Shown: one piece after another, positions 11,501-23,006 of the stretch | Position numbering within the stretch: position 1 is the first letter of the stretch | Layout: every line of letters starts with the position of its first letter | Assembly: GCA_013350335.1 (NCBI GenBank) | Contig: CM023538.1 | Location: forward strand, 50,543,195 to 50,607,194 | Length of the DNA stretch: 64,000 nucleotides | Origin: Chimonanthus salicifolius | Taxonomy: Eukaryota > Streptophyta > Magnoliopsida > Laurales > Calycanthaceae | Direction: 5' to 3' | The notes under the pieces: model-generated | What the model was told of the DNA's origin: nothing | What the model saw: the letters and a program-made list of their open reading frames with translations, nothing else | Databases searched by the model: none | Position numbers and translations under genes: made by a program

Positions 11501-12397
11501 TACACCATTGATGTTTTACAATTATCTCAACACTAACCATAAAATAAAATTGAAACATGGGCCTTTTATGCTCATTTTTTAAATGGAAAATGTTTCAGAA
11601 AAAGAAGAAAAGGGGAAAGAAAAATAGATTTCAAGGTGCCATTTTGAATTAACAGTCACCATGTTGGGTTGACAATCAAAATTGAATTGAGAAGTGAAAA
11701 CCATGCTTAGAAGAATCCTTTTTATTTTTTATTGTTATTATTTTTTTTATGATTGTTCCCTATCTACTTGTAGACATTTCAATCCCAACAATCCCTTTGT
11801 ATTGTCATGCATCCAAGTGGGTCACACAGAGCCTGTACATATACATATAGATATGTGTTGTGTGTGTGTGTATTTGAAGATTAGGCTAGTTTTATAGTCA
11901 AGTCAAAAATCAAGAATTAATATAAAATACACGTAAATAAAAAGGTAGAAATAATAAATGAAGTAGAAAAAAAAAAACAATGAGAAAGATATAAAGTAAA
12001 AATAAATGAAAAACTAGAAGAAACTAAAGGAATTAAAAAACAGAGAAGATAATAATGAGAAACAAAAAAATAGTAGTAGTAATGAAGAAAAAAGGAAAAG
12101 AAAATTGAAAAGTTAAAACTAGAAAAAATGGACAAGCAAATAAAAAGAAAAAGGAGAAAAGATGAAAATTGGAGAAAAAGTAAGAAACCACAAGGAAAAA
12201 AAATACACATTTTAACAAATGAAATAATGAATAGAAGAAAGTGGATGAAGAGGGTAGAGGACTTGAGAGCTGCTCCTCTCTCCTCTCTCCTCTCTCCTCT
12301 CTCGTACCTGTCCTAGGGTTAGAGACAAGACATACTAGGGGTTTTATATTGCCTTTTTGCTTTTCTTGTTTTGCCCTAAGAATTCAAATGCTCATGT
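8556..12397. other. Intergenic AT-rich region, no gene recognised
   Basis: Both strands are full of stops, and the few open frames are AT-rich or simple sequence. An A-run lies at about 9974-9991. From about 11917 to 12245 the plus strand is strongly purine-rich and nearly free of C, and it is followed by a CT-rich microsatellite (CTCTCCT units, 12272-12303). I see no RNA gene or conserved coding motif. Confidence 0.6.
12272..12303. repeat. CTCTCCT-type microsatellite
   Basis: Four to five tandem CTCTCCT units directly after the C-poor purine tract and about 100 bp before the palindromic element. Confidence 0.8.
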
Positions 12398-12479
12398 GTC
12401 ATTAAGGGAGCCTATACAGACACTCGGAAATCTTGCTTCTACACATTTGAAATTGGAATTTTGTGGTAAATTACCATTT

Positions 12480-12700
12480 TATTCCAGCATTTCCAATCAT
12501 TTAAATGAATATCCAGTTCATTTTGGCATTCATTGGAATGAATCCATTCATTTGAATGAATGTCCAAGTGTAATTTCAATTCATTCGAATGAATGGGTTG
12601 AACAGTAACACGGAATACTGTTCAGCCCACTCATTCGAATGAATGAGGCATGAACTAATCATTCGAATGAATGAGGTTCATTCATTCGAATGATTTTAAA
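12480..12700. repeat. Palindromic-word array, word CATTCGAATG (left arm)
   Basis: Repeats of TTCATTCGAATGA and close variants (CATTTGAATGAA, CATTGGAATGAA). The best copies are near 12580-12695. Each word is a palindrome with a central CpG. Confidence 0.85.
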
Positions 12701-12728
12701 TAATAAAATTTATTTTAAAATTTTAAAG

Positions 12729-13009
12729 TTATTTTTTGAGCAGTGTGTATTTTTAAAATTTCTCAAATTAAATATCCGAACTAATTACGATAATCTGATA
12801 AAAATACTTTGAGACTTTAAGGTCTTTTGACACTTCTAAATATTTAAAACACAGTATTTTACAAATAAGGGTATCCCTAGGATGTGCCGAAAACACATTT
12901 TGAAGTGTCAAAAGACCTTAAAGTGTTAAAGTGTTTTTATCAAGTTATCGTAATTAGTCCAGATATTTAATTTGAGAAATTTTAAAAATACACAGTGCTT
13001 AAAAAATAA
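12729..13009. repeat. Foldback core, copy A
   Basis: A self-complementary core of about 280 bp, ending in ACAGTGCTTAAAAAATAA with the matching inverted end on the left. It is the same family as 1-269. Confidence 0.85.
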
Positions 13010-13047
13010 TGGTCTATGTTTTAAATAATATTTTATAGCATCGGCAT

Positions 13048-13327
13048 TATTTTTTAAGCACTGTGTATTTCTAAAATTTTTCAAATTGAATATCCGAGCT
13101 AATTCCGATAACCTGATCAAAATACTTTAAGACTTGAAGGTCTTTTGACACGTTCAAATGTGTTTTCGGCACACCCTAGGGATACCCTTATTGGTAAAAT
13201 ACTTTGTTTTAAATATTTAGGAGTGTCAAAAGACCTTAAAGTTTTAAAGTATTTTGATCATGTTATCGTAATTAGTCCGGATATTCAATTTGAGAAATTT
13301 TAGAAATACACAGTGCTTAAAAAATAA
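13048..13327. repeat. Foldback core, copy B (centre of the big palindrome)
   Basis: Starts TTATTTTTTAAGCACTGTGT and ends with its inverse. Its midpoint (about 13188) lies within a few bases of the midpoint of the whole element (13194). Confidence 0.85.
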
Positions 13328-13364
13328 TGCCGATGCTATAAAATATTATTTAAAACATAGACAG

Positions 13365-13645
13365 TTATTTTTTAAGCACTGTGTATTTCTAAAATTTCTC
13401 AAATTAAATATCCAGACTAATTACGATAACCTGATAAAAATACTTTAACACTTTAAGGTCTTCTGACACTTCCAAATGTGTTTTCGGCACACCTTAGGGA
13501 TACCCTTATTTATAAAATATTGTGTTTTAAATATTTAGGAGTGTCAAAAGACCTTAAAGTCTTAAAGTATTTTTATCAGATTATCGTAATTAGTCTGGAT
13601 ATTTAATTTGAAATTTTTTGAAAATACACACTACTCAAAAAATAA
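13365..13645. repeat. Foldback core, copy C
   Basis: The mirror partner of copy A, with the same start TTATTTTTTAAGCACTGTGT. The right end is slightly diverged (ACACTACTCAAAAAATAA). Confidence 0.83.
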
Positions 13646-13684
13646 CTTTAAAATTTTAAAATAAATTTTATTATTTAAAATATT

Positions 13685-13880
13685 TAGACGAATGATTAGT
13701 TCATTCATTCGAATGAGGCTGATTCATTCGAATGATTAGTTCATGCCTCATTCATTCGAATGATTTATTCGAATGAATGGGCTGAACAGTATTCTATATT
13801 ACTGTTCAGCCCATTCATTCGAATGAATTGAAATTACACTTGGACATTTATTCGAATGAATGCCAAAATGAACTGGACAT
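13685..13880. repeat. Palindromic-word array, word CATTCGAATG (right arm)
   Basis: At least seven CATTCGAATG-like words in inverted arrangement relative to the left-arm array. GGGCTGAACAGTA and TACTGTTCAGCCC form an extra hairpin at about 13778-13812. Confidence 0.85.
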
Positions 13881-13990
13881 TTATTTGAATAATTGAAAAT
13901 GCGGGGGTAAAATGGTAATTTACCATAAAAATTTAATTTCGAATGTGTAGAGGCAGGATTTCCGGGTGTGTGTATGGCTCCCGTCATTAA

Positions 13991-14990
13991 AGCTTAAACA
14001 AAACTCATTCACGCAAACAAGGAGACTTGACTCACTGAGTTTCTCAGAGATTTGACCAAGTCAGGTGACTATTTGGTGACTTGCCCTAGACAGGTTTTGT
14101 TTAACTTGATTTTATGCTCAGTCAACCGAGTCAAAAGAGAATTTTTGTTCTATTCTACAGATTGTGGGTGAAAATCGACCTTAGACACATACCAACTTTT
14201 TATCTACTTACAAATTTTTCTTTAGTATAAAAGAAGGTATCTAAGATGATAAGTGAATAACTGTTTTTTTTTCTCAGCACATTCAATTCTTCATCTGCTG
14301 ATGAGTTTCCATGTTGAAGAAATGTTTTTGTGAACTGCTAAATTTTATAGGCAGATACTTTAATGCTCTAGAAATGTCAGTTTCTCAGTGAGGGGGTTAT
14401 GATTGTTGAGTTTTCCCTTCTCATGATTGTTGATACAGAAGTTGTCACTCAATTTTGTTAATAGAAGTGATGAACATACACGGAGTGTATACAAAGATGT
14501 GCTTGCATGCTGAGAAGAAAAGTAGAACTAAGTAAAGCTCACTGACTCATGCTGTGCTTCTATGAATGCAAGCAAATGCTTTTGCTTTGAATAATTAAAA
14601 AACTCACTAATTCATTTGATTAGAAATCGAATTTAGTAGATTCGACTTGGACTTTGCCTGAGTTCTACTTCTTTTTTTTCATTGTTTTCAAACTACACCT
14701 TTTAAGAACGTAGTTCGTTGAAGATGTTTTGTTAATGCATTAGAAAGTTCTAAACCATAAATTGGTAAATTATTGTTTACAATAAGGGCGCAATGCATTG
14801 AGTGAACTATAAGATTGTTGTAACACAAGGTCCACTGTCTTTGCCAAAGAAACAGCCTTCCCAGACTCGGCAACAAAATCCAATTAGTAAGAACAGTGTC
14901 AAATGGTCAGGAGCAAATGCTACTTTTTTCTGAGGAGCCATTGACGGTTGGGCCTGGCAATTGGTCTACTACTTCCAGTCAATATAACAA
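13991..14990. other. Intergenic stretch, no gene assigned
   Basis: There is no recognised gene. On the minus strand at about 14770-14880 a short stretch reads DFVAESGKAVSLAKTVD in one frame after a possible acceptor. I do not recognise it and it has no continuation, so it is noted but not called. Confidence 0.5.
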
Positions 14991-15395
14991 ATATCTTTGA
15001 TATTTTCATTTTTATCACGAAATATCGGCAAAATAACTTTTGTGCGTTAAAAAACTCGAGTTTATCACGTGCCGTTTTTAACGGTAAATTTCCGTTAAAA
15101 ACACGTTTTTATGGCAAGAAAAGGTAAATTCCCATTAAAATCGTTAGATTTTACCGCTAAATTTCCGTTAAAAACGCTTTGGTCAAATACACATTTTTTA
15201 TTTCTGAAATATCATCTATGTTTTCTAACTTTGGCCACATTATTTGTTTTTTATATTTATTTTTATTATTTTTATTTTTATTTTTATTATTTTTTAAATA
15301 ATATATTTTCTGCGAGATTTTCCTGTTAAATTTCTGATAAAAATCTGACAATTTGAAAATATCCCGCTAATTCTCGAGAACGAGATTTGTGACAA
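14990..15395. mobile_element. Relic of the 354-bp MULE-like element family seen at 23 kb
   Basis: Shares with 23048-23401 the left end AAATATC, the words ATCGGCAAAATA, GCGTTAAAAA and CCGTTAAA, a T-rich centre, the block GCGAGATTTTCC-GTTAAATT, AATATCCCG and the right end ATTTGTGACAATGCTT. It is more diverged than the 23-kb copy and no clean target duplication is visible. Confidence 0.65.
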
Positions 15396-15554
15396 TGCTT
15401 TCAATGGGAGGGATGAGGTATGTCTTGACCTCATGCTTTACCGGACCAGTTGTCTCTCTAATTTATATCTGAAAGAAATTTGCCTATTGTAGTGTATTTT
15501 AGTGCGCTCTCTCTCTCTCCTGCTTTTCTTAAATGATAATCATTACGATAAAAT

Positions 15555-15806
15555 TCGCTCTGTCTGAGATATTGGCTGATATGCAAATATCGATCGATAA
15601 ATTTCTCTATCCTCTTTTGTGTTTTTTTTAAATATCGGTATTTTTTTATTATTTTTTTTCTGAATTAAAAAATAAATAAAAAATTCAAAAAGAAGCTTTT
15701 TTAAAAAAAAAAATTAAAAATGAAAATATCGGCGGCCGATATCGGATCAATATATATCGCTGATATATCGGCCATATCGGTTAAAAATTACTGTGTACCG
15801 CTAATA
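15555..15806. mobile_element. Diverged relative of the 42-kb hAT-like TATCGGCCGATA element
   Basis: Read on the minus strand, it follows the 42008-42439 element in order: ATCGATCGATATTTGC for its TATCGGCCGATATTTGC, a poly-A/T centre, then clustered TATCGGCC and GCCGATAT words and a GTTAAAA block near the other end. The ends are not precise. Confidence 0.55.
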
Positions 15807-15956
15807 ATAACATGTATTGGCTGATATGATATGGGAATATGGCCTACCGAGTACCAAGTGCCAGTGCATGTCGTTATGAACTCAGGATAAATACTTGATT
15901 CTAAGGATCGAGGAACAGAAGGAAGTTTGAAATAATCAGGTACAACTTCAACTCAC

Positions 15957-16925
15957 CTGATGACAACCACCGTAACCCGATCAATCCCTGAAGAAACAAA
16001 AGCAGAATAAATGGGTTTTCCAGCTGCACCCAATGGGTCTCCATCATCGCTGCGGCCATACTGATCACCCACCTGATTCGTCCACAACAGCAGAATCAAT
16101 AAAACAAGTGAAATGAGCAGATATTTTTCACGATTGGTTAGCAATGGTATAAAATGAATGAAATGGGAATGAGAGCAGCATTTGATTGAATTTATTACCT
16201 TAAATGCCCAACAGTTGTGAGTGGCGCGTGGATCTCGAACCTACTAGGATAGATTACAGTCACCCAAATCAATCAAAACCAAAGCGAATGAAAAATCAGT
16301 TCAAAACCTACTACAGGAGATGCTAGTTGCCCAATAGCTGTGAGAGATTATAGTTGTTCATTCCGATCAAAATCCAAAACCGAATTCAAAACGTACAATG
16401 ATGAAGTACAGTTTCCCCAATCAATCAAAACCCAAAACCCAAAAATTCTAATTCAAAACGGAGATGCAGTTTCCCAAATGAATCAAAACCATAAACAAAT
16501 TCAGTACTAACACACACGATGTTAAAGTAGCCCAAAACCCAAAAATTCGAATTGAAAACCAGAGAATGCAGTTTCCTAAATGAATAAAAAATTAAAAATC
16601 AAAACCATAAACAAATTCAGAACTAACTAGTACGATGTTAAAGTAGCCAAAATCAATCAAACCCCAATAATAATAGTAAAAATAAGATCCTAGTATGACA
16701 TATTATAGTAGCCCAAATCAATAAAATCCCAAAACCCGAAAACCCAAAAAAAGAGGAGGAAAAGCCGACCTGGGAGAGGAAGGAAAGGGCAGATTGCTCG
16801 TCGGAGATGGGTGCAGCAATGGCAATGAAATTGCTGCACTTGATTTCACGCGCGCAGCTTACTCTCTCTCGGAGCGTCGTATAAGAAGCTCAACTGCTGC
16901 CGCTGATATTGTTCTTTGACGCCAT
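15957..16925 (-). pseudogene. Truncated IMPACT/UPF0029 (YigZ-like) family gene, three exons
   Basis: Exon 1 (16925-16770) begins MASKNNISGSS and is followed in frame by TGA at 16892-16890. Beyond the stop the same frame continues with the family motif FIAIAAPISDEQSALSFLSQ and ends at a GT donor. Exon 2 (16240-16199, 14 codons) reads VRDPRATHNCWAFK between AG and GTAATA. Exon 3 (16072-15957) reads VGDQYGRSDDGDPLG, then GKPIYSAFVSSGIDR and VTVVVI, and ends at GTGAGT. Exon phases agree. The next conserved family block (FGGIKLGTGGL) is absent and the area below 15830 is transposon sequence. IMPACT-family proteins bear on translational control through GCN1 in animals and yeast; the plant role is unclear. 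The TGA is one C-to-T change from CGA. I judge this a decayed gene copy. Confidence 0.8.
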
Positions 16926-18131
16926 GAATCGGACGATGATGCTTGTCTTGCCTCCGGCAAGGGCAAGGATGGACGATGGGGCTTGAAATCGAGAATAGGG
17001 TAGAGCCAATGTCTTGTAATTAATTCCTTTATCTTTCTCATATCCCAATTCCCAAGTGAATTTCATCGTATGCTCGTCAAGCCTCCAATTGTATCGAATA
17101 TTCTCTTCATTTTCATTAAATAATGGCGTTTTTCTTTTTATGTAAATAAAAATAGTTTTTTTTCTTCTGGTATTGATTTCTTTTAGTGTTGTCACCGGAT
17201 GACTCGAATTTTTCATTAAGTATGTCCACTGTCTAAGATCTGTTTAAAATTCAATTTCTTTTAAAATTTGATTCATTAAAATTCTTATATTTGATCTTAT
17301 TTAAATTTAATTGAATTCAACTCAATTTAACTAATCTACATTGAATGGGTTTGTAGATATTTGTGTAAATTTTCAATTAAAATCGTTAAGGTATAAGAAG
17401 ATGTCAAATTTCACTTTTTAAATCCAACTAATAATTTAATTAAATGGCTAACAATAATGAATCACTGTAAACTGCTTTACAATAGATAATTTCTCCGAAT
17501 CCCTGTTGGTTTTATGTCTATACAAATTGTTCTCTCATCAGTTTCTCATGTCTCTAAATGTAATTCTTATTTGTAATATGTCAATTAATTAGCGGTAGAT
17601 ATTAGCCTGTTTCATGGTAAAACTTTTAGTTTAGTGAATAAGTACTCTATAGCAGTAGATTATCCAAATTCTTATGGTAAGTGTGGAGTAAGCATCCCTG
17701 TCACGAAAAATAAATTTTAGATTTGTTTTTTTTTTTTTGAATTTATATGTTGGAAATTATAGAAAATCCGATATAAAATCTCCACGGATGATAGTCACTA
17801 CCCTTAGGATATACCAAGTGAGACATGAGGGCTTGAACTTAACACCTTGCACTTCCTAAGACAGGAGATTATCAGTTGAACTAAATCCATATGAGCATTT
17901 TTTATTTAATTATGCATGTTGATTTCATATAAATAAAATTATAACATGACGACAATAATCATAGTCTTATTACTGATGGGCCACTAATGAACCAACCAAC
18001 AATCATCAAACAGTGCAATCATTTCTCATTAATCAAATCAAGACGAAATGCGGAGACCATAAAAGATGTTATTTCTCAAACAAACACCAAACATTTGAAA
18101 GACCAGAACATCTGGTGTAGTATAATTATTT
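16926..18131. other. Upstream of the IMPACT-like copy and intergenic
   Basis: 16926-17216 probably contains the former promoter and 5' leader of the minus-strand IMPACT-like copy. The remainder is AT-rich with no gene recognised. Confidence 0.5.
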
Positions 18132-18446
18132 TCAGTCTGTGGATTCTACGGGCCAGATGTAGTCGGCCTGAGGCAATGGGGGCTCGGGAAGGGTGGGTGA
18201 TCCGGTTACGGTTGGGCTGCTGGCTGGGACCAAGATGAGCCCTTGGCCGGTCACAGGAGGCAATAGTGGAGGAGGCAGTTCAAACACTGCCTCAAGCGGA
18301 GTCGGACTCGCAATCGGAGACACAGTTGGTGCATGCGGTGCAGGCAGAGGAAAGTGGCGACAATGGCGAGCTGCAAGGCTCATGTCGAACACCGACATCA
18401 ATAATGCAATGACCAGAGCTGAGAGGAAGCAATTGAAGGAAGCCAT
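18132..18446 (-). CDS. Small secreted proline-rich protein, 104 aa
   Basis: A single exon from ATG 18446 to TGA 18132. Residues 1-26 form a signal peptide (hydrophobic FLSALVIALLMSVF, then SLAARH as a likely cleavage zone). The mature part is about 78 residues, rich in Pro, Ser, Thr and Val, with PLPAPHAPTVSPIASPTP, ELPPPLLPP and GSPTLPEPPLPQ. It has one cysteine and ends WPVESTD. A TATA box (TATAAAAG, 18522-18529 on the minus strand) lies about 76 bp upstream, and the leader has no intervening ATG. SP-rich and PP-rich stretches are typical of hydroxylated, arabinogalactan-bearing wall proteins. I do not recognise a named family. The start choice rests on the signal peptide and the TATA distance. 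Confidence 0.75.
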   Translation of the reverse strand: MASFNCFLSALVIALLMSVFDMSLAARHCRHFPLPAPHAPTVSPIASPTPLEAVFELPPPLLPPVTGQGLILVPASSPTVTGSPTLPEPPLPQADYIWPVESTD

Positions 18447-18521
18447 TGTTAGAAGAATGGGGCCAATGGTTGGGCTGGGCTCTTGGAGATGGTTTGGTGA
18501 AAGGAAACTGAGAAGCTGTAG

Positions 18522-18529
18522 CTTTTATA
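18522..18529 (-). promoter_or_regulatory. TATA box of the proline-rich gene
   Basis: CTATAAAAGC on the minus strand, a consensus plant TATA box about 76 bp before the ATG. Confidence 0.65.
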
Positions 18530-18546
18530 GAGAGGGAGGGTTCTGA

Positions 18547-20656
18547 AGCTTGAAAGAGAAGTTAACTATAAGTGTAGTTCAATTCTCAATAAACCTATTT
18601 CATTCAATTACCTGATTGCTTAATTTTTTTCCTAATCTTTTTTATCCATATAACTACACAAAGTTATTCATTTAAACATTGAATAATTCATATAATCAAT
18701 AATTCAAATATAAATAAATGAATGAATAATTCAAATATATGCCAATATTGATTGGCAGTGGGGCACATATTTTACTAGATTTTCCAATTGAGATGTTGTT
18801 CCTATGACAATTGAGTGGTCCAATGGTTACTTGTGGTCAAGACATGGTACACTGATTAAAATGGCTGAGCTTCAATTGGAAGCTATTGTTTAAGCTTGTC
18901 TTAAGTGGAAATCACAATATTCTTGTTCTTTTTGTTATGGATTGCCTGAAGACGTCACAAAGCGAGGTCAAGTTTGTATCGGGTCTTATTCGTTCCGTCT
19001 ATTTCATGTTTTGTTTAATAAGATAACTGGATAAGTAGGTTCAGATTTATTTTGATATTGGATTAGGTCAAGTCAGCTTTGGGTTGAATTTATCCATTTA
19101 TTTAAGAAGATTTTTTTAATGAAATACAATATAAAGATTAGCCTTTAAATGGGCGTAAACTTCATATGGTTGTATATATTGCATATAAATATGATAATAA
19201 TTGAGTCAATCCAATTATTTTTGTATTTGAGTTGGGCCTATTCATTTACAAATGGATTTGGATTGGGTCAAGTCATTTATCAAATTGGGCCACTACAGTT
19301 TAAATTGGTTTGGATCAAATTTTGTGAAGTCTAGTTATTGATTATGTATCATTTTTTTCATATCAATAGAATATTGAGCTACATAATTAAAGAAAATATT
19401 GAAAGTAGATGTTAAAAAAGAAATGAAAAAAGAATATAATTGTGGCTTCAATGATTAACAATTGTATTTCTATTAAAAAAATTTATTAATAATTATTAGT
19501 AAAATGTGGTTGCTGTTCTATAGGATCTGTATTATAGTTTAAAAACTTGAAGTCACTCAAAATCTTATTGAGTCGAATAATTTGGCCAAGTTTTTTGACT
19601 TGAAAGAAAATAATACAGTAAAACTCATTGACTCTCTCAACTTAAAATTTAATTAAATCGAATCAGTTTAGACGGACTCACCTGAGGTTTTTTCGAACTT
19701 TTAAAGTATTTTATATGGACCGAATTGATATGATTAGTAAGAAACTTTCATAATGCCCACATTCAATGGCAGGAAGAATATGTCAATTTGGTATTAATGG
19801 TTTGTAAGCATAAAAAAATTGAAAGAAGGGAGTTGTTCTGTACTAAGTTGTAAATGTTACTTGGAATAGAATTAATTTTGTTACAATGCCACTTCAAATA
19901 AAAAAGTGATAATAAGTGTGACGAGGGTAAATGGTTGAAAAGGAGATTGAACTTCAACCATCTAATTTAAAATTCGTATTTGACTCGAAATTTTATTGAG
20001 TTAAATGATTTGGGTGAGTATTTTTAATTGATTCGAAAGAGCTTTGACTCGCTTTAGTCAATATCTCATTGGATTGGATTAATCTACACCAATTCATCCA
20101 AATTTTTGAATTTTAAACTATGTTCTCAGCTTACAATTAATGAAAAGGGTTATTTTGAGGCTTTCATTTCCTATATATTTGACTCTTCGCTGCCATTATC
20201 AAACCTTGAAGCCTCTATTTGAAGGTTAAAATTCATCATTATAGAGTTATTAATTTCATCAATTTAGGGTTAATCTTTAAATTTGAACTTATTGAATTAT
20301 TTTTTAAGAATAATTAGGAATATCGAATCATAATAGTTTTGAGAGTGTGGTACATGTATAGACTGTCTTATTTAACCATAATAGAGTCAGCAAACTGCCA
20401 TTGAATACTCTAACATATTTAAAAGGAAGTATACCTTCAATGGCAATACTTCATTTCTACATATATGCCTAAAATGTGACATATACTTGAATTTTACACA
20501 TGTGCCTAAGATTTCACATGGACACATTACTTCTATGACATATAATACATAAATTGATAGAAAACTGTTTGAAAATATTCTAATCATGTATATAAGAGAC
20601 AAAATAGAATCGTACATAGAAAAATAAAAAGTTAATTAGAAATATAAAGTCACTAA
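18547..20656. other. Intergenic, no gene recognised
   Basis: AT-rich. From about 19030 to 19330 GGATTGGGTCAAGTCA-like and TTGGGCC words recur loosely, reminiscent of the 1-kb repeat but too diverged to define. No coding motif was found. Confidence 0.5.
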
Positions 20657-20872
20657 GGATAGTGATCCGTACACCATCAAAATTAATCAGCATACACCAA
20701 ATGAAACATTCTTTTCAAAAATTCCATTTTACCCACAATTTTTGGGATGGTTTGGAAAAATGTGGAGGAAGTAATGAAGTTGAGGGTAAAATGGAGTTTT
20801 TTTTTTCAAAAATTTCTTATTTAATGTATGCTATCTAATTTTGATGGTGTACAAATCATCACTCAAAACTAA
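20654..20872. mobile_element. Foldback MITE, possibly Tourist-like, TAA duplication
   Basis: The left arm GTACACCATCAAAATTA and continuing sequence is answered on the right by TAATTTTGATGGTGTAC. The arms extend imperfectly for more than 60 bp, with TTTTACCC and GGGTAAAA near the centre. TAA flanks both ends (20654-20656 and 20870-20872), as expected for PIF/Harbinger MITEs. The terminal bases match only partly. Confidence 0.65.
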
Positions 20873-22030
20873 ACTTAATCTTTCATAAAATTTCTCTCTC
20901 GAAATTAGAAGTATAAAACTTCCAGGCTATTCTCCCATGCCACAAAGCTTTGATCTGGACTTTGAAACTTTAGCCCTTTTTTTTGAATTTGGTAGGATTA
21001 GCCATTATTTTTCAACTCTGACTGGCTGACCCGATAATGACAGTGGAAGCATGAGCTCGTGAGAAACGACACATACACTGGGAAGAAACTAATTAAGTCA
21101 AATCCGAATAAGTGAAATATGTGCATGTAAGTTTTACAATTGGTGTTATGCGGTTTTCCACATGTAAATTAAAAAAAAAATTAAATAAAATAAGAGAAAA
21201 ACTAAAACTCATTAAGTCAATTTTAAATAAAGACAGTAAGACTTCGATTATAGTCAAATCCGCAACGCCGTGTTAAGATAAAAAATTAAAATATTGTGAA
21301 ACACCCGTGTTATTGTTATTTCTGTTTTCTTTATATTTGAAATTATTTGTCACATTTTATTTGAACTAATTATTTATAATTGATTTTAATAAATTGTTTG
21401 TCATGAATCAATTATCTATCTCACTTACATTATTTGGACTCAATCTTTATATAATAACAATAAGTACTCATCCATTAATCCGTGAGAATTGACTTGACAG
21501 TTAAGAACCCGCCTAAAATACAGGAAATCTTGAATTCAACCCAAAAGGACTATTCCCTGTAATGTTACCTGATGCTCTAAAAGGCCTTAAACACCTTGGT
21601 CTTAAAAAAAAGTACCCATCAATTATATTGTGGACAATAAAAGATTCTAAGAAAGATTAGAGTTAAAAAAAAAACTCTAGTGTTCTTAAAGAGAGAACAA
21701 CATATCAATGAGAAATCACTATTCATAAAAGGGGCAAAAGGAACATCAATCACACCTAAAGAAAAACTAAGACTACAAGAAGCAATAATAATATGGGGAA
21801 ATTAGAGGATGATAAATGGCCATTACATCATTACGATTTCACCTACATTGACCAATACATGGATATGAATCTGGTGAATGAAAGCTAGATTTAAGTAGGA
21901 TTTACTGATAATAAATAACACTAGTACCATGACCAGAATGACTAGAATGAATGGCAAGCCAGTGATGGAAGTTGAATGTGATGGGAAGAAGCAGAGAAAG
22001 GCAATTATTAGAGTTGACCTAATCCCTACA
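20873..22030. other. Intergenic, no gene recognised
   Basis: AT-rich, with short poly-A tracts only. Confidence 0.5.
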
Positions 22031-22211
22031 TTGAGGGATTTGATTTGATTTGATTGTGATTTCCTCCGTATTTATCTTTGTATTTTATTTTCCTCATTTC
22101 TCTCATTCATTCCTTATTTGTATACCTCATTTCTTCTATTAATACAAGGATATACAACTCTCTCATTTTGTTGGAGAGAACACAAACTTTCTTCTCCCTA
22201 TCAATTTGACA
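22031..22211 (+). repeat. 5' LTR of copia-2 (left edge uncertain)
   Basis: The right edge is fixed by the PBS. The sequence has a TATT-rich, CTCATT-rich LTR character with ATTAATACAAGGATA just before the end. The start is only estimated because the second LTR is missing. Confidence 0.5.
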
Positions 22212-22223
22212 TGGTATTGAGCC
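22212..22223 (+). other. Primer-binding site of copia-2
   Basis: TGGTATTGAGCC, two mismatches from the initiator-Met PBS of copia elements, directly after the LTR. Confidence 0.75.
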
Positions 22224-23006
22224 AAGTTATCGATCTTCTTGGATTTTTTTTCCCGTTTCTCTCTACACGTAGAAACGGCTTGGATTTTTTTTTTTTCTCT
22301 CTAGGGTTGCCGATTTTGCGCAACCATCGTCCACCATCGACCTCTGCAAGCAGCGACCCTGATGCTACGAATCTGCTCCTGGATCTTTTTCTTCGATTGG
22401 TGTTTCTCTGCCATATCTAGGTCTCTGTATCGCGTCGGTTGATCAGTCTTCCAGTACTATAGTTGCGGACAACTTTTGCAACCATTCAGACCTTGTTCGC
22501 CTCAAATCTGGCAGATTTGAAGTTATTCAGACACTTCTGTTGTTGTCCCTCTCTCCCGATCGCATCTGTGCTGCCAGAGAAATTCAAGCTTTCAGATTTC
22601 TTTGTTCTAGAGTAGTCGTTCCTTCCTGCTTGTCCCAACAGTGGACGCTGGGCTTCGTCAGCCAAAGCCTCCCATCTAACAAGATCCATTGGTTTGCTGC
22701 CACACTGGATTGTAGTTTGTTGACGTTTATGTATCTCTTTAGGCAATAAACAGATACACCCTTTTACAAATATGTTGCTCAAGCGACAGGCAGCATGGCC
22801 TCTCTACAGATTAGCCATCGCCCTCTCTGTCTTTCCATTCTTGCAACCAAATCTGCATATCTTTGACAAATTTTTTTTTTTAGAGTGGGCAACACTCTAC
22901 CTGTGACTCTTTCCTGCACATCTTCTTGTTCTCTTACTCGAGGACTATTGTCTACAGCCACTCCGTCCCTTGTGTTTCACACTCTGATCGTTGCTCCATT
23001 GCTGAC

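Larger units (their letters stand above)
12398..13990. mobile_element. Nested palindromic non-autonomous DNA element, hAT-like, with 8-bp TSD
   Basis: The element (12406-13982, 1,577 bp) starts GGGAGCC and ends GGCTCCC, and is flanked by the perfect 8-bp repeat GTCATTAA (12398-12405 and 13983-13990). The entire element is an inverted repeat centred near 13190. From the outside in, each half holds a terminal stretch, a CATTCGAATG word array, one foldback core, a spacer of about 37 bp and half of a central foldback core. The two spacers (13010-13047 and 13328-13364) are reverse complements. The 8-bp duplication suggests the hAT superfamily; the GGGAGCC terminus is not a textbook hAT end. It encodes no transposase. 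The open frames at 12357-12608 (+) and 13799-13987 (-) resemble each other only because they are the two arms. Confidence 0.85.

Noticed and set aside
11917..12218. Minus-strand open frames rich in Phe, Ser and Leu
   Set aside because: They are the complement of the A/G-rich tract and have no domain; low-complexity artefact.
12357..13987. Two similar short proteins on opposite strands (12357-12608 +, 13799-13987 -)
   Set aside because: They are the same inverted-repeat arm read from each side, containing the palindromic words; not genes.
14770..14880. Possible distal exon of the IMPACT-like gene
   Set aside because: The readable stretch does not match the expected FGGIKLGTGG block or the C-terminal domain.
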